Shown in pieces: positions 24,301 through 39,300 of a DNA stretch of 64,000 nucleotides. The translations under genes and the position numbers were made by a program. Numbering within the stretch: position 1 is the first letter of the stretch; each line of letters starts with the position of its first letter. The DNA is from Notospermus geniculatus (taxonomy: Eukaryota > Nemertea > Pilidiophora > Heteronemertea > Lineidae): positions 490,048-554,047 of the forward strand of contig NMRB01000187.1 of NCBI GenBank assembly GCA_002633025.1. Direction: 5' to 3'. Under the pieces are notes generated by a model. It was not told the origin of the DNA and searched no databases. It saw only the letters and a list, made by a program, of their open reading frames with translations.

Positions 24301-27300
24301 AAGCTCAAGGGATAAACAAATAAAGCATGATTTCATAAACACATTTACAGCTGCAGTGGTTCAAGACCACTTCACATCAACACAATGGCCCGTAAAAGCT
24401 CCAGTCCAAATCAGTTGAAGTATGTACCATAGAACGTCTCGTAGCCTCTCTGACAGAACGGGAGCCAATTTCAATGGCAAGCATCAGAAGAGAGTCCATA
24501 AAATTTGAAATGCATCAAGAAGGGGTTAGAAATAGGAGCATGAGCATGTGTTGATATGAAGTTGTCCATTTCTCCACCTGCAGACAGCTTACCAGTTTCA
24601 TCTTGAGCTGCATTTAGAAGTTAGCATAAGTCACAGAGGGTAACCAAACTATACCTGGTGTGATAGAGCAAACTCATTCCCCAGATTTCTAGCGAATACT
24701 ACTAAGATTTCAAGCAAATACTACCACGATTTCAAGCAAATACTACTTAGAGGACCTTATCAAAAGAGTCTGTTAGAAAACACTGATACCATATACAAGA
24801 TAAACAAAAGCACTCGTCCTTTTCCAAGTAAAGCAATCAGTTACTAGTCAGTAAAACCATACAGTAAAACCAAGCACAAACACACTGTTACCAGCACAAA
24901 ACTTTAAGGCGGCACTGTCACTGGGCCAAAAACTTACAGCCAACACAGTCACTTGGCCAAGAAAGTAAAGCAAACACTATTATCACAGTCCCTCAGGCAG
25001 TTAGCGTGTTATGATGAGATCTTCATGCAGTGCCAACCTACCTGAAGGCCCAGCTGATTGAATGGGGACGTTATGGCTACCAGCTAGGGAAGATGGCAAG
25101 ATGGAGAGTGAGGCAACATGCTACCATACCCTGAACTTGAGAACACTCTCACACTTTAATATAACTGATAACGCCCTTCAGTGAGGCATTCATTGTCAAG
25201 TTCCTCACCCAAGGACTCAGTAGAAAGAAGCCCAATTCCAGTTGGATTTGAATTTGGTACCATTTCAGATCTTCCCATTCTAGTTTCATGAGTCACCGCA
25301 GATGTATTTCTAAATAAATAATCTTGATACCCTACCTTTCATTGGAGATGGAGGGGCTGAAAAGTGGAAGCCTGGATCTGCACTCTTGGTCGGGTAATGC
25401 TGGGGAACGTCACAGACTGGGGCGGTGAGGTAAGTGTATTCCAGGATGATGTCGTAGGCAGCATGACGGAGAGCTAGGAGAAGTTTTTCTGTCAGCTGGT
25501 CCATGTCGATGTCACCTCGTACCCATAGTTGGAATTGCACAAGAGCAGTTGGGCCTGGAAAAAAGCCATTATCAAATCAGTTTCATTGCAGTATTAAAGA
25601 ATCATCCTGAGGAAGTCACTTGTTCTTAGCCTTCACTCCCTTCGTTACCGAGCAGAGTCTCTCGCGGGGTGCTGACACTAAAGGTGCCTATCCACGTGAG
25701 TTTTCTTGCGCAAGTTGGCTCTCAATGGGCAACTCAACTGCGAGCCATTGTTCATGTCATTGGTCTCAGCGTAAGCCGAGAGGACACAAATAATAGTGAA
25801 TTGCCCATTGTGAGCCAATTCTGCAAGAAAACTATCAGGTGGATAGGCGCCTTTAGCCACAAATCCCAGTCGTGGCCATGCCCACTCCAGTCACATTGGA
25901 CTATCTATCTTTCCCTTGTCATCCCAGAATAATACTGGCAGACCTGGTGGGTGGCACACCCCTTTCAACAATGTACCAGTCTCTATCCCCTTTGAGATGC
26001 CACAAAGTCGATTATAAACTTTCAACCAACCTGGTTTGAACTTCCCCGGAGAGCTATTGTCCTTGGTATACTTTGAGGCAGACGTCATGACATCGAAGGA
26101 CCCACTATCTATCGACTCCTTGTAAGCAGTGCTCCTAGGTTTGGGACAGCTGATGACATGGACAGGACTCCCTTGACCATCAACCAGAGACAAGTGGATA
26201 CATGCGATGCCTTTCCGCCCCGATGCTGGTGGTCTGTTGTACAAGAAGACGTCACTTTCCCGCAACTCACATGGTTTTTCACCACTGTAATCCTATGGGT
26301 TGAGACAAGATTTCTATAAATGTAGTTGAACACAAAATTTTACTTATTTGATCAAAATCAGTGAGTCGACGATTGCCTTCTGTTACAGCATTTTCTGTTT
26401 GAAGTACCAACCTGAAAATGGCTCTCTTCTTTTGTCTCGGCGTATTTTGGAGTGTGCAAGAATTGCAACAGGTTCTGTCTGAGGTAGTGTCTGAGGGCGT
26501 CGAGTTGGAGATGAGCAGCTGATGGTATGGTGAACTGGATTGTCTTGTCAGGTTCTTCAAAAGGCCTTTGGATGAACTGAAGAAGAGAAGAGTAGAATAT
26601 GAGCAAACTGACCTACCACTGACTGGAGTACTCCAACCCAGCAGAAGGAATTCCCCATACTCAGCATGAAATCTCAAACTTTGCATTGGGGGCATTCAAC
26701 CTGACTATCAGGCCTTCCTACCTGCACGTCTTCTGGTGTCAGCTTAAACATAGGGTTCCTCTCCAACATGAGTGTGATCACATCCAGGACGCACTCATCT
26801 AAACGATTCTGTAACACCTGAACGAACTCCTCCCGAATCTCTGGCCCAGCCTGAACGATGCCGTGAACACTCAACGTCACACACTCCCCAACTTTCTTAT
26901 CCGTTCTTGACCTCCGTTTCTCTGCAGCAGTGGTTGAATCCCGATCTCTCTCAGCCACAGAAAGTCGACTAGAATCCTAGAACATAAAGACGGGAATGGT
27001 ACACCACACTGTCTTGACTTCCCCCTCCCCCAACATACACACATGCTTACATCACCTTCAGTAACCTTCCTAGCAAGATCTAAACAAACAATTGAAATTA
27101 TGGAAAATGAACCATGAAATAACTCACCAAACCCTCATCATCAGCATCTAGAGTCTTCCGCGTGGCCAGAGACAGCATGGAGGAACTCCTCGACTCAAGG
27201 GGAAACTCCTCCTCTGGCTGGCTCTGGGCATCTGATGGGAACATGGGCTTCACTTGGCACATGGACTCACTCAACCTGGAGAAAACCAGAGAAACTGACA

Positions 27301-30300
27301 TTCAAACTTTCATCAGGAATGACACTTTTCACCACTGTCTTCTGAAAAATGTCCCTCCACTCAGAGCACACACCACCACACTTCTACCTACATGACAGCT
27401 TACCTCAAGTAGAACACGTTCCCTGATGACTCCCTGTACACGAACAAATTCTTCCTGTTGTTCACCGAGAAGGCATCAAGAACAGTCCTCAGGGCCTGGA
27501 CACCTGTGAATGGAAACATCACCATTATCTTTCATATCACTTTCGTATCCTTTGAGTACCTATACCCCTACCCATTTGTCACTCAATTTCTCTCACAGAG
27601 TGAATCCGTACGGCTTGGCAACAGCCTATAACAATGAATGAGAAAACAATAGCTGTACTAACCTCTAGATGGCGCTGCTCGACTTGGCCTAGCTGTCTTC
27701 AACCTCGGATGAAGGGCAAAATGATACTGCCACAAACACAGGCAGGCAAAATGACCAGGCATGAACTGCATGGAGGCTGCGAGGTAGCTGTCCTGGGGCT
27801 GCTGCATCTCATCTTCTTCATCAGAGTCTGAAGAGCAATGGAGAGTTGAGAGATGATTGTCAAATACATTACTTCTGAAGAGAGTGAAGGCAACTGGTAG
27901 AGGTAATGGAGAAGAAATCGATGTGAATCTAGCACCAAATTTAGCTCCGAAACCTGGCAACACACACACATCCTCTGCGAGATCAGAAATTGTCTCTGTG
28001 AGCTCTGCACAGCACAGATTTCATGTCACAGACACGGCTTAAAGGGATGACCTCTTCGTATGTATGCCACCAGCTTTAGATCACTGAGCAAAATGAACAG
28101 AAGAGTGAGCTACTCACCTCCAGACCGCCTCATCGGATAAGCACCAGGAGCTATGATATCTTCTTTCCATCGGACATCCTCGACCAGCAACGCGTTACAC
28201 ATGCGAGTATTGTGGAGATCCTCTAACAGTAGCATCTGATTGACAACACGACAGATCTCTTGCACGTTCGTCAAAATCTTTCTGTAGAGTTTTTGTTCGT
28301 CGTGCTGGTCGTCGTTACCATTGGCTGTGCTTTCCTCGAGGTGTCTGTCCCTGTCAATAGATGGCGATAAGGTCACAGTTCCATTTGCGGATACCCCATG
28401 CTGCCGTCCAATTATACAAGGCAGTATCTCCATTCCTGATCAGTGGGGACATGCCAATTAAAGGAATAGCTATATCATGTATGGTACATTAATTGCTACG
28501 TAATGTGGAATACAGCTATTACTTTAATCACTCATGTCCCCTCTGTTCAGACTGATCACTTCTCTTGGAGCTACATCATGTCCCCAGGGAACTAGCACAT
28601 CCACAATATAGTTAATACCCTCATAGAATTCAGATGACCGAAGAAAGAACTGAATATAAGGGCCACCCACCTCGTATGATAGAAAATGTCCACTTTATCT
28701 TTATGGATTTGCATAATGAGCCAGAAGTTGAGCATGTTCTGTCTTTGAAGCAGGCCGTTACTGACGGAGAGCAAGCCATCCTCGATCTCATCGTCACTTG
28801 AGTCACCCTCATAACCTGAAATTGCATTCCCATTACAAGAACTGAGCATTATCTGTGTTAAGGGTGTTTCCATTACAGCATTCTCCCACAGCAGGGGTTT
28901 TTACCTCGCTCCTCTTCATCCACTCAGACAAATTTTGTGTGCGAGTGTATGAAGAGGAACGAGACCAAAGCCCTGCTGTGGGAGGATGCATTACAGTGTT
29001 CTGCAGTTCAAATAGGCATATAATTGTTAGCGACAGCTACCAAGACTGATGAGGAATATCAAGAAGTAACACCTACCTTCTTCTGTATAGCTGCCTTGAC
29101 TGCTGGTATCCAAAGTACCAGACATCAGCCTCGGTGTCTGAGGTGCTGATGGATGCCTGCTCGACGTCTGCGAACTTCCTGACGGATGTTTTGACCTGAT
29201 ACTCTGCGTTTCCCCTGAAGAATGTTTTGACCGTCCACTGCCAGACGCATGACGACTGCTCACTTCGCCCTCGCTACGTCGGTGTGGTTTCGCACTTTCA
29301 GTAAGAACTGGAGAACTTGTAACGGCGTGCCCCGGGAAGTGCAGACCTTCAGCATTAGATGTCACTCTCCTGACTTCTCGGTCGTACACATCGCCAGATG
29401 AATGCCGACTTCTCGGACTGTCAGTAGATATTGGTGACTGAGGTTGTTTAGCATCTGCTGGGCTGCGCGCCTTCACCTTCGCCAAGTCTGTTGGACGCCG
29501 TGGCTTGCTCACCATCTTCTCATCAACTGGAGTACTCGATCGGCGTAATTCCGTCAACGCAGGAGCAGATTTAACAACTTTGGAGTCAGTGAAAGCCTCA
29601 TGAAGTGACTCATTTGAAATGCTTTTACTGGGTGTCAATGGAGCGGAAGAGGCAGCCCCTTCACTTTCAGTAATGACGCCACGATTTATCTCAGGAGGCA
29701 TACTTGACCTTCGACCCAAGAAGCTTGCAACGGCAAGTTTCCGCCGACGTTCCCCAGATGATGACAGTTCCTCCTCTTCTTGAATCTTCTCTGGAGGCGT
29801 CTTCTTCCTTTCTTTCCCGACAATGTCCAGACCGACGGGTGGATCAACGTCCGATAACTTCCTTGACTCATCTGTTTCACTCGTGACGCTGTCTCTCTCC
29901 GATATGACCTTGACACTGTCATCGTCCCTGAAGGTCACGGCACTCGCCTCCTTCTCAACCAGTTCTCCCGTGTCATCTCTCTCCCACGTCTTCTCCTCCA
30001 CTTTTACTTGGTCGTCAAGACAATAGATATGCCCCTCACTGATGCTCCGTAACAACGCTGCTTGCTCTTGCTGCTGAAGGACAACCTGCTCACGAAGGGG
30101 GCTGGGCCTGGTGAGGGAGACACCCGGGATCACTACATCGTCTCCCTGAAAGACAATCAGAACTTTCAGTTCTTCAAACTCATTGATTGGGATGAGGACA
30201 AAAGAAACAGAGGCCTATATAACACTTTAAGACACCAGAGCTTGTGTCATACTCCAGAGACTGGAGTGGCCTGTACAGTAATAGGCCCTGGTCATTCATA

Positions 30301-33300
30301 ACAACTTTTCTGAACATGCTGCAATGAAGAGAGTGAAGGAGCTCCTACATGTGAGAGTTTTCTTCTGCATGTTGGCTCTCAATGAGCAATTCACTGTTGT
30401 TGCTTTACTGTACGACTAACATTAAGACCAAACGACTGGGCTGAGTTGCACACAGACAGCCAACTTGAGTGAGAAAACTCCCACATAGTGCAGCGCCATG
30501 AGAAGCAAACAGCACCTTACCTTTGCATCATCCCTCGGAAGCTCCATCGGTGATTCGACAGTATCCTCAGGTTTGACGTACCACCGAGTATTGGACTCTG
30601 GCTCATCGTCCTCCTGACTGAGCTCAACCAGAGCTGATTGGATGGCCTTGGCTGTATACAGGGTGTTAGCATGTCGTTTATCCAGGACCAGGTAATAAAA
30701 ACTCCCTTCTTTACTCAAGTGGTAGCCAGGGATGTTCATCTTCTCAAACTCCTGTGGAAAAGAAAGACCCCATAATATGATTTCAGAGAGACAGACCAAC
30801 CATACGTCCATGAAGCAAAAAGTCAACAAGTTTAGACTCTTACCTCCACAAACTTTGTCATACTCTGATCAGGTCCATAGACAAACTGAAGAGGAAGCTC
30901 CTCACTAGTGCAGTTTTCTCTGTCTTTGGAGTCTGCGACATGTTCAGCAACGAAGCTCAGTGTGTCAGGGGAAACCGGCTGAACGTAGTGAAGAGCTGAG
31001 GCTATTTCGTCCTTCAGGAGCCATTTGATCTGAAAACACATAGACAAGTAGCATGGATTTCAAACCAGCTGAAGTGAAAACAACTACCTACATGCACCAT
31101 CAAGCTGACAGTCTTCTCCTGAGACAAAAGAGGGTTCATCAAAAGTTGTACCGGCATTCATCAGATTGGACATTATTTGAGTGTTAAAGACTCTGAGGTG
31201 ACAGGAATATTGGAGTTTCATTGCATACCTGTTCAATACATGTAGCAACATTCTCGCATTGGAAACTTGGTAGATTCTTCAGGGGGTTCCCGGTCTGATT
31301 ACGATTTAACCTAAAGACAAATATAATCAGTGGTTTCAGTAATCTTGAATAAGTTGCTGAAATAGTGACGAGAAGTATGCATGAAGCTAACTTTCCCTTC
31401 ATAAACATTACACGGCAAGAAGATTCCATCACCAACAAGATACAGACTTGACACTTACATTTCTGCAGTTGATGCCACAGTGCTGAAAAGTTCATCCTGG
31501 TCCTGGCCGCTTTCAGACACAGGTGGGGAATTCCCTTCGTAGGACATGAATCGGTGGAACGCTGGACGTCGATGAAGGCCGCATGTGAGCTCTTGATCTT
31601 GAGGTAGGGTGAGGCAGATGATGTCAATCGTCAGGTGAAGGTCGTTCAAGTCGAGGTATTCGTCGAGGCTCTCCAGGCATTCTTGTAGGTCACCTAGAAA
31701 AGAATGGGAATTTTTTGAATGAGAGTGAGAAATGAGAAGAGCTGAGAGAGGACGGTTGGCTCGAGAATCAACATGAAGACTTCAATTTGATGGATGAAGG
31801 CAATGAATCAAATGAATCAGGGGCTGTCAGAGTGGTGCAATGCAAACATCGCCGCCTGCCACCACTGAGGTTCCGGGTTCGATCTCCGGTCGAACCCGGA
31901 GAGGAAGGAAAGGATTAATCAGGACAGAAGTCTAGCAAGAATCAAGCATGTTCAACTCACACAAGCAGACTGGAAGACTCCTCACAGGCACACTGCGTAA
32001 TATCCCTGTTTTACTCTTGAAGGAAAGCGAGCAGGTCAAATGGACGAACAGGGGAGACATCTCGTCGTTATCATCACTCTGGCTGAGGTCACATTCGAGA
32101 TCTTCACGAAGTATCGAGCTCAAACTCTCACTGTCCAGGTTTGATTTGACCGAGTCCTTATCACTGGCCTTGGTGTCGTTGTCATCGATGTCTGTGACGA
32201 AGAAATCGCTCTCCTCCGTGGTGAGGCCTCTCATGTCTGCAAGGGAAGAGTTTCTATCACTCTGCATTCTAATTGTGAAAGCAACGAGCCAGACAGTCTG
32301 GCAGGCAGACAAGCAGCCACTCCACCAGCCAACCATCCATCTAACCAACCAACCAGCTGGGGTCCTGCAGTTAGGCTGAATAGGAGAGGTAGCAACAGTC
32401 ACATTACTTACCTGTGCTATTGTCCAACGTCTGTCCCTCTTCTGTAGGTTTGGATGATTCCAGCTCCTCCACAATCTGCAATGATGCAAATGTCAAATGT
32501 CCATCAGGCAAATGTTCTAAGGGGCAGACGTCGTACAGGGGGAGATGTCCAGGGGCAAATATCCAGCGGGGAGATATCCTCAAGGGAAAACGCGACCGGG
32601 CGAGATGTCCAGGGGCAAATATCCAACGGGAAGACATCCTCAAGGGAAAACGCTTCTATTTCCAACGTAGGCCAACCCACCGATCAGGCTTTAGTCTCAT
32701 GCCCACCAGTGGTACAAAATTCACATCAAGTGACAGCAAATCTGTCTTACATGCTCAACTAACAATCCTTAAAGGCCTGTGTCAGCAATATGCACAAACC
32801 TGTTGATAATTTTGTGGGCAGTAGAAAAAGTAATCTGAAAATGGCGTCACTGGCTTGAAACACTTCTTCAAGAGGTCGGCAAACTTATCCTTGATGGACT
32901 TATGCATCCCTTTCTTGGCTTCACAGCGTAACTTTTGTAAGAAAGTTAGCGGGAACTTGAGGGATGTTCGTTTCGTTCCAGATGGTGAGGGGTCCGAGGA
33001 CTGGTGCGTTACATCAGATTCACTGAAAAGATAGAGTATGTTCCAACTGACAACAGTCACCTTCCACATCAACAGCTTACTCTCATTTCATAGATGAGAC
33101 TACCTGGAGTGATTATGCCATCAAGCTTGAGCACATTTTACCAAGAAAATTCAGCTCGAACTGCTCACAACAGACCTACAATTCAAGATCACACAGCGTT
33201 TCTTCATTACAATTCAAGATCACTACAGACCATGAAACAAAGACATCATCACTGCCAGCTAGGTTCTATTCTAAAACATCGGATGAGGAGCTACATGTAT

Positions 33301-36300
33301 GAAGAGACCAATCTAGAGACGAGGCTGACAAGGAACTCCAACAACCCAAGTCCTTCTGAACACACTTCAACACTGCACGATATAATACCTGGAGATGCTC
33401 TTGTTGTCCGAGTCCTCCAACATATCACTAGGTTGGTTAGGCACAAAATAGTGCTCTATATCCAAGGCTTCCATCCTGACCTGATCCTGATACTGACGGA
33501 TGTGACCGCACACCGTCTGAAGAAACTTGGTGATGTCGATCTCTAGGGGGAGGAGTTCTTCACAGATTCGGTTGATGGCGCTCTCAACGTCCTGGTACTC
33601 CACCTTCTGGCCGAGTTGGAGGCTCTTGAAGACACCTGGAGAAACGAAAATCACAGTGCCAACACCCCAAGACTGGGCAAGGGCTCAATATGAGGATTTC
33701 AGGAACGTTTACTGACAAATGACCTGAAACCAGCTAGGCCCAGTCAAGAACTTAGAGATTTATGACTGCAGTTTGACAACTCAACAAGAAATGAAGTTCA
33801 CTTAAGTTTCCCTTACCCATTACAAAACATCTTAGGTAAGCATCCGAGACAACTGTACAATGCTGCTTGATGTCTGTACTCTTGGTATCTAGCCCGTCCT
33901 CCACCGATGACCGCTCAGGAGACCGGCGCCATCTATCACTCCCAGTTTCACTCACATTATCCTGGTCATCTTCAGCCTCGTCGTGCGCTAACACATTCTC
34001 GTGCAAACTCTCTTGGAAGGTGTAGTCTTCATAATGATCAACACTCTGCGATTCACTCCAACGATTTTCTAACTGCTTTATCAGCTTGTTCAGGGACATG
34101 TTGTAAACATAGACAGGTAGCACCAGCCCCCTTTTAGAGTCTTTAAGGCTCATGGAGATATCAGACAAGCGTAAACTCTCCACTTTCGTGCCGCCGATCT
34201 CAACACGTTTCTCCTTGTGTTCACTCCCTGATTCATCCCTGGGAGATTCAAACGAGTGAACACTCGATTCAGTGAGCACCTCCTTATCTCCACCTCCCCC
34301 ACCCTTCTCCGAATCTTGGAGAATCTTTTTGAAGTCCCCACTGCGAGATTCCTGACTGGAGTCCAGTTTGACTTGAGTGTCTTCCTTGCTGGAATGCTGA
34401 CTAGAAGGAGTGACATCTTTCACTCCTGGCACTGGTTTATCTTTTTTGATATCACTTTCGGACGACTTTCCATCCTCCTGTTTCTTCACCTTCTCCTTCT
34501 CCTCTGACTCACCCTGCATCAGACTCTGAAGATCACCGTAAGTTGCCGGCAAAAATGTCAATATCAGATTCGTCTCCGACACCATTCGCACATAACAACG
34601 CCACCTTGGGGACAGTTTTTTCGTCTTACCACTCTCCAACCGACCTGACAACGACAGAGAATCAGTGCCATCACTCTGCTGTGTTATCTGCCTGTCCAAC
34701 ATCTTGCTGAAAGCAATACAAGTGTGTGACGCACTTGGGCAAGACTGAAGCAACGACTGAAAGCTACCAATGCTGTACAACGTATCAGCACTCATGATAC
34801 TGCCTTGTCGCTTTGGTACAAATGGCATCGTCTCCTCTGTGCTGTGCTGTTGGATTTTCAATGCCAATTTCTGCCGGAAATCAGGTGATAAGGTAAATGG
34901 CAGGGGTGGGTCATTTGGCAATCTTTCCCTATCAGCCAGCATCAGGAGAAACTGTCCACATTCAAGATCTGAGAGTGTCAGCTCCTTATCATTGAGAGTC
35001 TCCATCTTTTCCAAGAGGAGATCAAACAAGGTGTTGTTAGAAGATGCTGACTCCAAGCTGCGATTACGAGGTGATCTTGGTGACTTGGGCGATCGCGGCG
35101 ATAGGTAGGTGTCTGAAAGAACAAAAATGATGTCCTGATGAGGAGCCTGCAAAACCATTCCTTGTGGCAATGCAGTGAGCATCAGGATTGTGGTTTTGCC
35201 CTCTTGTACATGTACAGCAGAAAGGACATCCTGACTTGATGTTATTGCTTTGTTTTACCACGCTTTTATCTCTCACGAGCCTTATACTTCACAGAGCCAC
35301 ACCTTTCAAGTTGCAGGTTCCCCATTATTGCACAATGTTATAGCACGAAAGTTCACAGACTGCACAAGGACAAGAATTTCAAGCCATGGCTGCTCTCCCT
35401 TACTTACCTTGCAAGTAAGTTGAAAAGAGCATCTCTACTTGTTGACACTTGGGTAGGATGCCAACAAGGTCAAAGGTGAAGGGGATGTAGTTGATTGTCA
35501 GTTCGTGGACGTTAGGTAGCGTGTTCGTTGCACTGGTCTGGACACTAGGAGTCCGAATCGGCCTGGAAACATGGACACAGGGCAAGGGAGAGAAGATTAG
35601 GGACAAGATGCTCAATGGGAACCCGAGAGCGACAGCTAAACAAGTATGACTGACGGCATTGAATGGAGCATGTGGAACCTTTCCATTCTTGATACAGGCA
35701 GTCAATAATGTGTGTCAAAGGCACTTCACGTTATCTTCCCAGTCTCCCCAGAAATATTCAGGGGAACTCGAGGAGCAGCTCACTGTGCACTTCATTACTT
35801 GATCTTGTCAAACTGATATCCAAAGTAAAGCACAAAGATTGACACATAAAATGATATAACACAAAGAAATTCAGAGACGACCCTTGTGTTACATGATCTT
35901 GTCAAAGTGGTGACTCAACGAAGTATCGAACCTGCTGCCTCTCAGTCATCAGTCGAACACTCTCGCCGCTGTGGCAGTGCACTCCTCCCGGTCATAGCCA
36001 TTTAGGTGACTTATGTAGTCAGAATTCTCTATACCTCTCTTACCGTTTTGCTCCTGTTGGTGAATCGATGTTCAGACTCTGACAGACCAAGGCAAGGTGT
36101 TCAAACGTGACCATATTGGAAATGCATTCCAGATCTTTTGGGTATATCTGTAATGGTAGAGAGCGATGACCATGAAAAACAGTGGCATCATGGCCAAGGA
36201 ACCTTCAAAATCACCAGGATTTTGCTCTTGATTTGTCTTCTACATGTATCACAGAAAGCTAGTCCATGCATCATGTTGTGTGCAAAACTTTATGGGTTTG

Positions 36301-39300
36301 GTGACTGGTATGGGGGGTTGATTTATGAGTCGTGTTAACAGCCCCAGACAGTGCGAGGGGTGGAGCTGCACATCCAACCTGGCACAGTCATCTAGGGAGA
36401 CCACAAATGAGACAAATCTCAAAGGTGAGTAGTGAAACCCCTTTCGACGCATATCCAGCTGTTTTCTCATGGTGCAGAGCAGTCGACCCATAAGGCTGCA
36501 ATCACACAGAGCTACAAGGGCATGCTGGTTAACAATGGCTTCACTCATGGTCGCGGCGACAGGCCTTGTCTTCTGAGGTCAGCAAATGAAATGGTCCATG
36601 GACCATGTGCTCACCTGGGTGAACGTACCAGAAAAACAAATGACAAATGTTAAATCGAAATGTTCCAGGGTCATGTATCCTCATTAGATGCACCTGACAT
36701 GCCTGATAAAAAATTGGAGACAATCAAGGTACAGTTCAGGAGTTACTGGACTTTGAGCTTTGGTTTTGGCCACCTGGTTGCCAAGCGGAGAATCGAATTG
36801 GACCGAAAAGTGGTGTCATTGGTAACCTGACATAGGGGTGTATACATGTATGTACCAAGTTTCAAGTCAATAGCCCAAGCAGTTATGAAACGCGCCACCA
36901 AATGCCTAAATTTTGAACTTTGACCTCTGTGACCTTGAAAAGTCGGTCAAATCAAAAACCCCTTACTTATGTCATGCATCCTCATTAGAAGCACCAATGA
37001 TAAAAATTTGGAGAGGATCCAGTCATTAGTTCATGAGTTATTGCACTTTTTGTGTTTTTGGTTTCCGCCACCTGGTGGCCAAGCTAAGGGTCAAATCGGA
37101 CCGAAACTTGGGGTCATAGGTCATCTGACCAAGGTGTCTATATGTACCGAATTTCAGGCCAATAGCACCTGCGGTTACGAAACATGCCACTTAAAGGCAA
37201 AATTTTGAACATTTTCGTGTTACGCCACCTGGCGGCCATATTGGAACCTNGAGATTCTAGCGGCATGGCGTCGTGGAAAGAGTCACGTAACAGTAAGTAC
37301 CAAGATTGCAAATGGCATGAACAAACCAGGGTTGACAAACTCAAGGAAGTCCTTGGTTGAAAACTTACCAGGTTTAGAAATAAAGGATAAGAAATTGGAA
37401 TCGAGGGTAAGGTGTTGGCACACAAAGTCGACCAGAGCAGCTTCGCTATCCGAGTGAGATGAGCGTGTGAGAACTGCCTGGACTGTGCCCACCTGCGCAT
37501 TATAAGCAAAATTTTGAGGTCACTGATTGGACACCTGGGCATGCCCGGAAAAGTCCATTTGCAATCTTGGGGGTGGCCAGCTCTATTTCATCTCTCGTTT
37601 ACCAACAAGACAATGGCTTTGTTGAGGCAAAATGACAGTGTACTCTAAAATATGTTTATCACTTGACAAATATTTCAGTAACTGTGACATTTCACAGTTA
37701 GCAAAAGAAATCATCATGAAATACATGTCTTCCACCCCTTCTGGTAAGATGAACATTTTTCATTACAATTTTGGTTCAAAGAAAGTCAAGCCCAAATAGG
37801 CCTAGACAAAAACATGTGATAACTCATGATTGGGATGAGACATAAAGGCCTTCTGAAGGAGGAGGTCAATTAGCATGACAATTGTCACCATCCAAACTGT
37901 CCCCAGGGAACCTGGCAACAGGCCTATCGAAGATCACCTCACTGACACATGACTATGATGGGAATTTTTTGAAACTTTTAGAAATGAAAGTTGGGAACAA
38001 AAAGACTCAAGACTTTTAATATTAGCTCTACTTGGCAATTCAAGGGAATACAGTCGGAAACAGAAAAATTGCACAGTCATGACAATCAAGAACCGCTGCT
38101 CTCCCTGACAAACGAAGAGTAGGGCAATTTGGAAATTGAACCTACAGGCTTCAAAATCAAAATGGCAGAATGGAATCAATAGGGCCTGTCATCTCTGATG
38201 AGTTCCAGGTTTGGTCCCTGCTCAGACCCCTCTTCATGTGACACAGAAGGCAGCTCTCTTTGACAGTGCAAGCATTCTCCAGGCACTCTGGTTTCCTCCT
38301 GCTATACACTAAGTTCGCCCAATAGGAGCTGTCAGTGAGCTGACCAATAGGTGTCACTACGGCCCAATTCAATGCATATTAGCGGACCCATTCATACATG
38401 ATTGAGCACAAATCAAGAGAAGTTTCTTTTGCATTGGTCAGCTAGAACTTTGCTGCCATCTTTTGGCAATACACGCAGCTGACTGCTCCTACAGTGGTGT
38501 GAATTAATATTCGAACAGAGGAAATTCAGCTTTTCATTAAAGGCAAACTATATCCAATATCTGTATCAAAAGTCTTTGAAGTCAGTCCTAGAATGCACTC
38601 CTCTAGTTTGATATGTTTTCGCTGAATTCAGGTACTGCATATCACAAGAATGGCGAAAATATCGAAATTTGACATTTCTTGAGATGTGCTGTTATCACCA
38701 TTTTGTCTGGATATTTTGTGGAATTTTTTCCCCTTGCAACAACATGTTGAATGGGGGTATTACCTGACAGCATTTGGAAACAGAAGTTGATATTCATACA
38801 CCTGTGATTCAAGTTTGATGTCTTTGATATTTTCCAATATGTCAAATTTCGATATTTTCACCACTTTCGTGATACCCAGCATCTGAATTCAGCGAAAACA
38901 TATCAGACTAGAGGAGTGCATATCTAGGACTGACTTCAAATACTTTTGATATAGATATTGGAATACCAAAGTGACAAATTTTGCTGAATTCCTTCTGTTC
39001 GAATATTAATTCACACCACTGTATATTGTGTATGACGTGGTGTTGCTGTTTTTTAGTACTCAGCTCTGGGTTCAGTGTGCAACCGCAGTGGTGAAGTGCC
39101 CTGATATTCTGCCTGTACTCCCTTCAGCATTTTCAGATTCAAAAAGAGAGCAGAAAATTCTCAGTTTTTCATGGAATTTTGCACCGCCACCCTTCATAAC
39201 TCAACATGGTGAATTTGACATCAGCGTGATCCCTTTATCACATAACATACACTTCTCCCTCGTGCAAATAAATGGTGAAAAATCCCAGTCAACACCACAA

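Noticed and set aside
29704-30026. Plus-strand ORFs of 60-67 codons
   Set aside because: Antisense to the low-complexity SZT2 exon 31, where biased composition keeps the opposite strand open.
31826-31915. Possible functional tRNA gene
   Set aside because: A and B boxes are visible but no complete cloverleaf with a paired acceptor stem was found, and copies elsewhere show it is a SINE family.
31948-32379. 143-codon plus-strand ORF
   Set aside because: Antisense shadow of SZT2 exon 26, whose minus-strand frame and borders fit the gene model.
33094-33546. 150-codon plus-strand ORF
   Set aside because: It lies antisense to SZT2 exon 23 and its intron; the minus-strand frame with matching splice phases explains the region.
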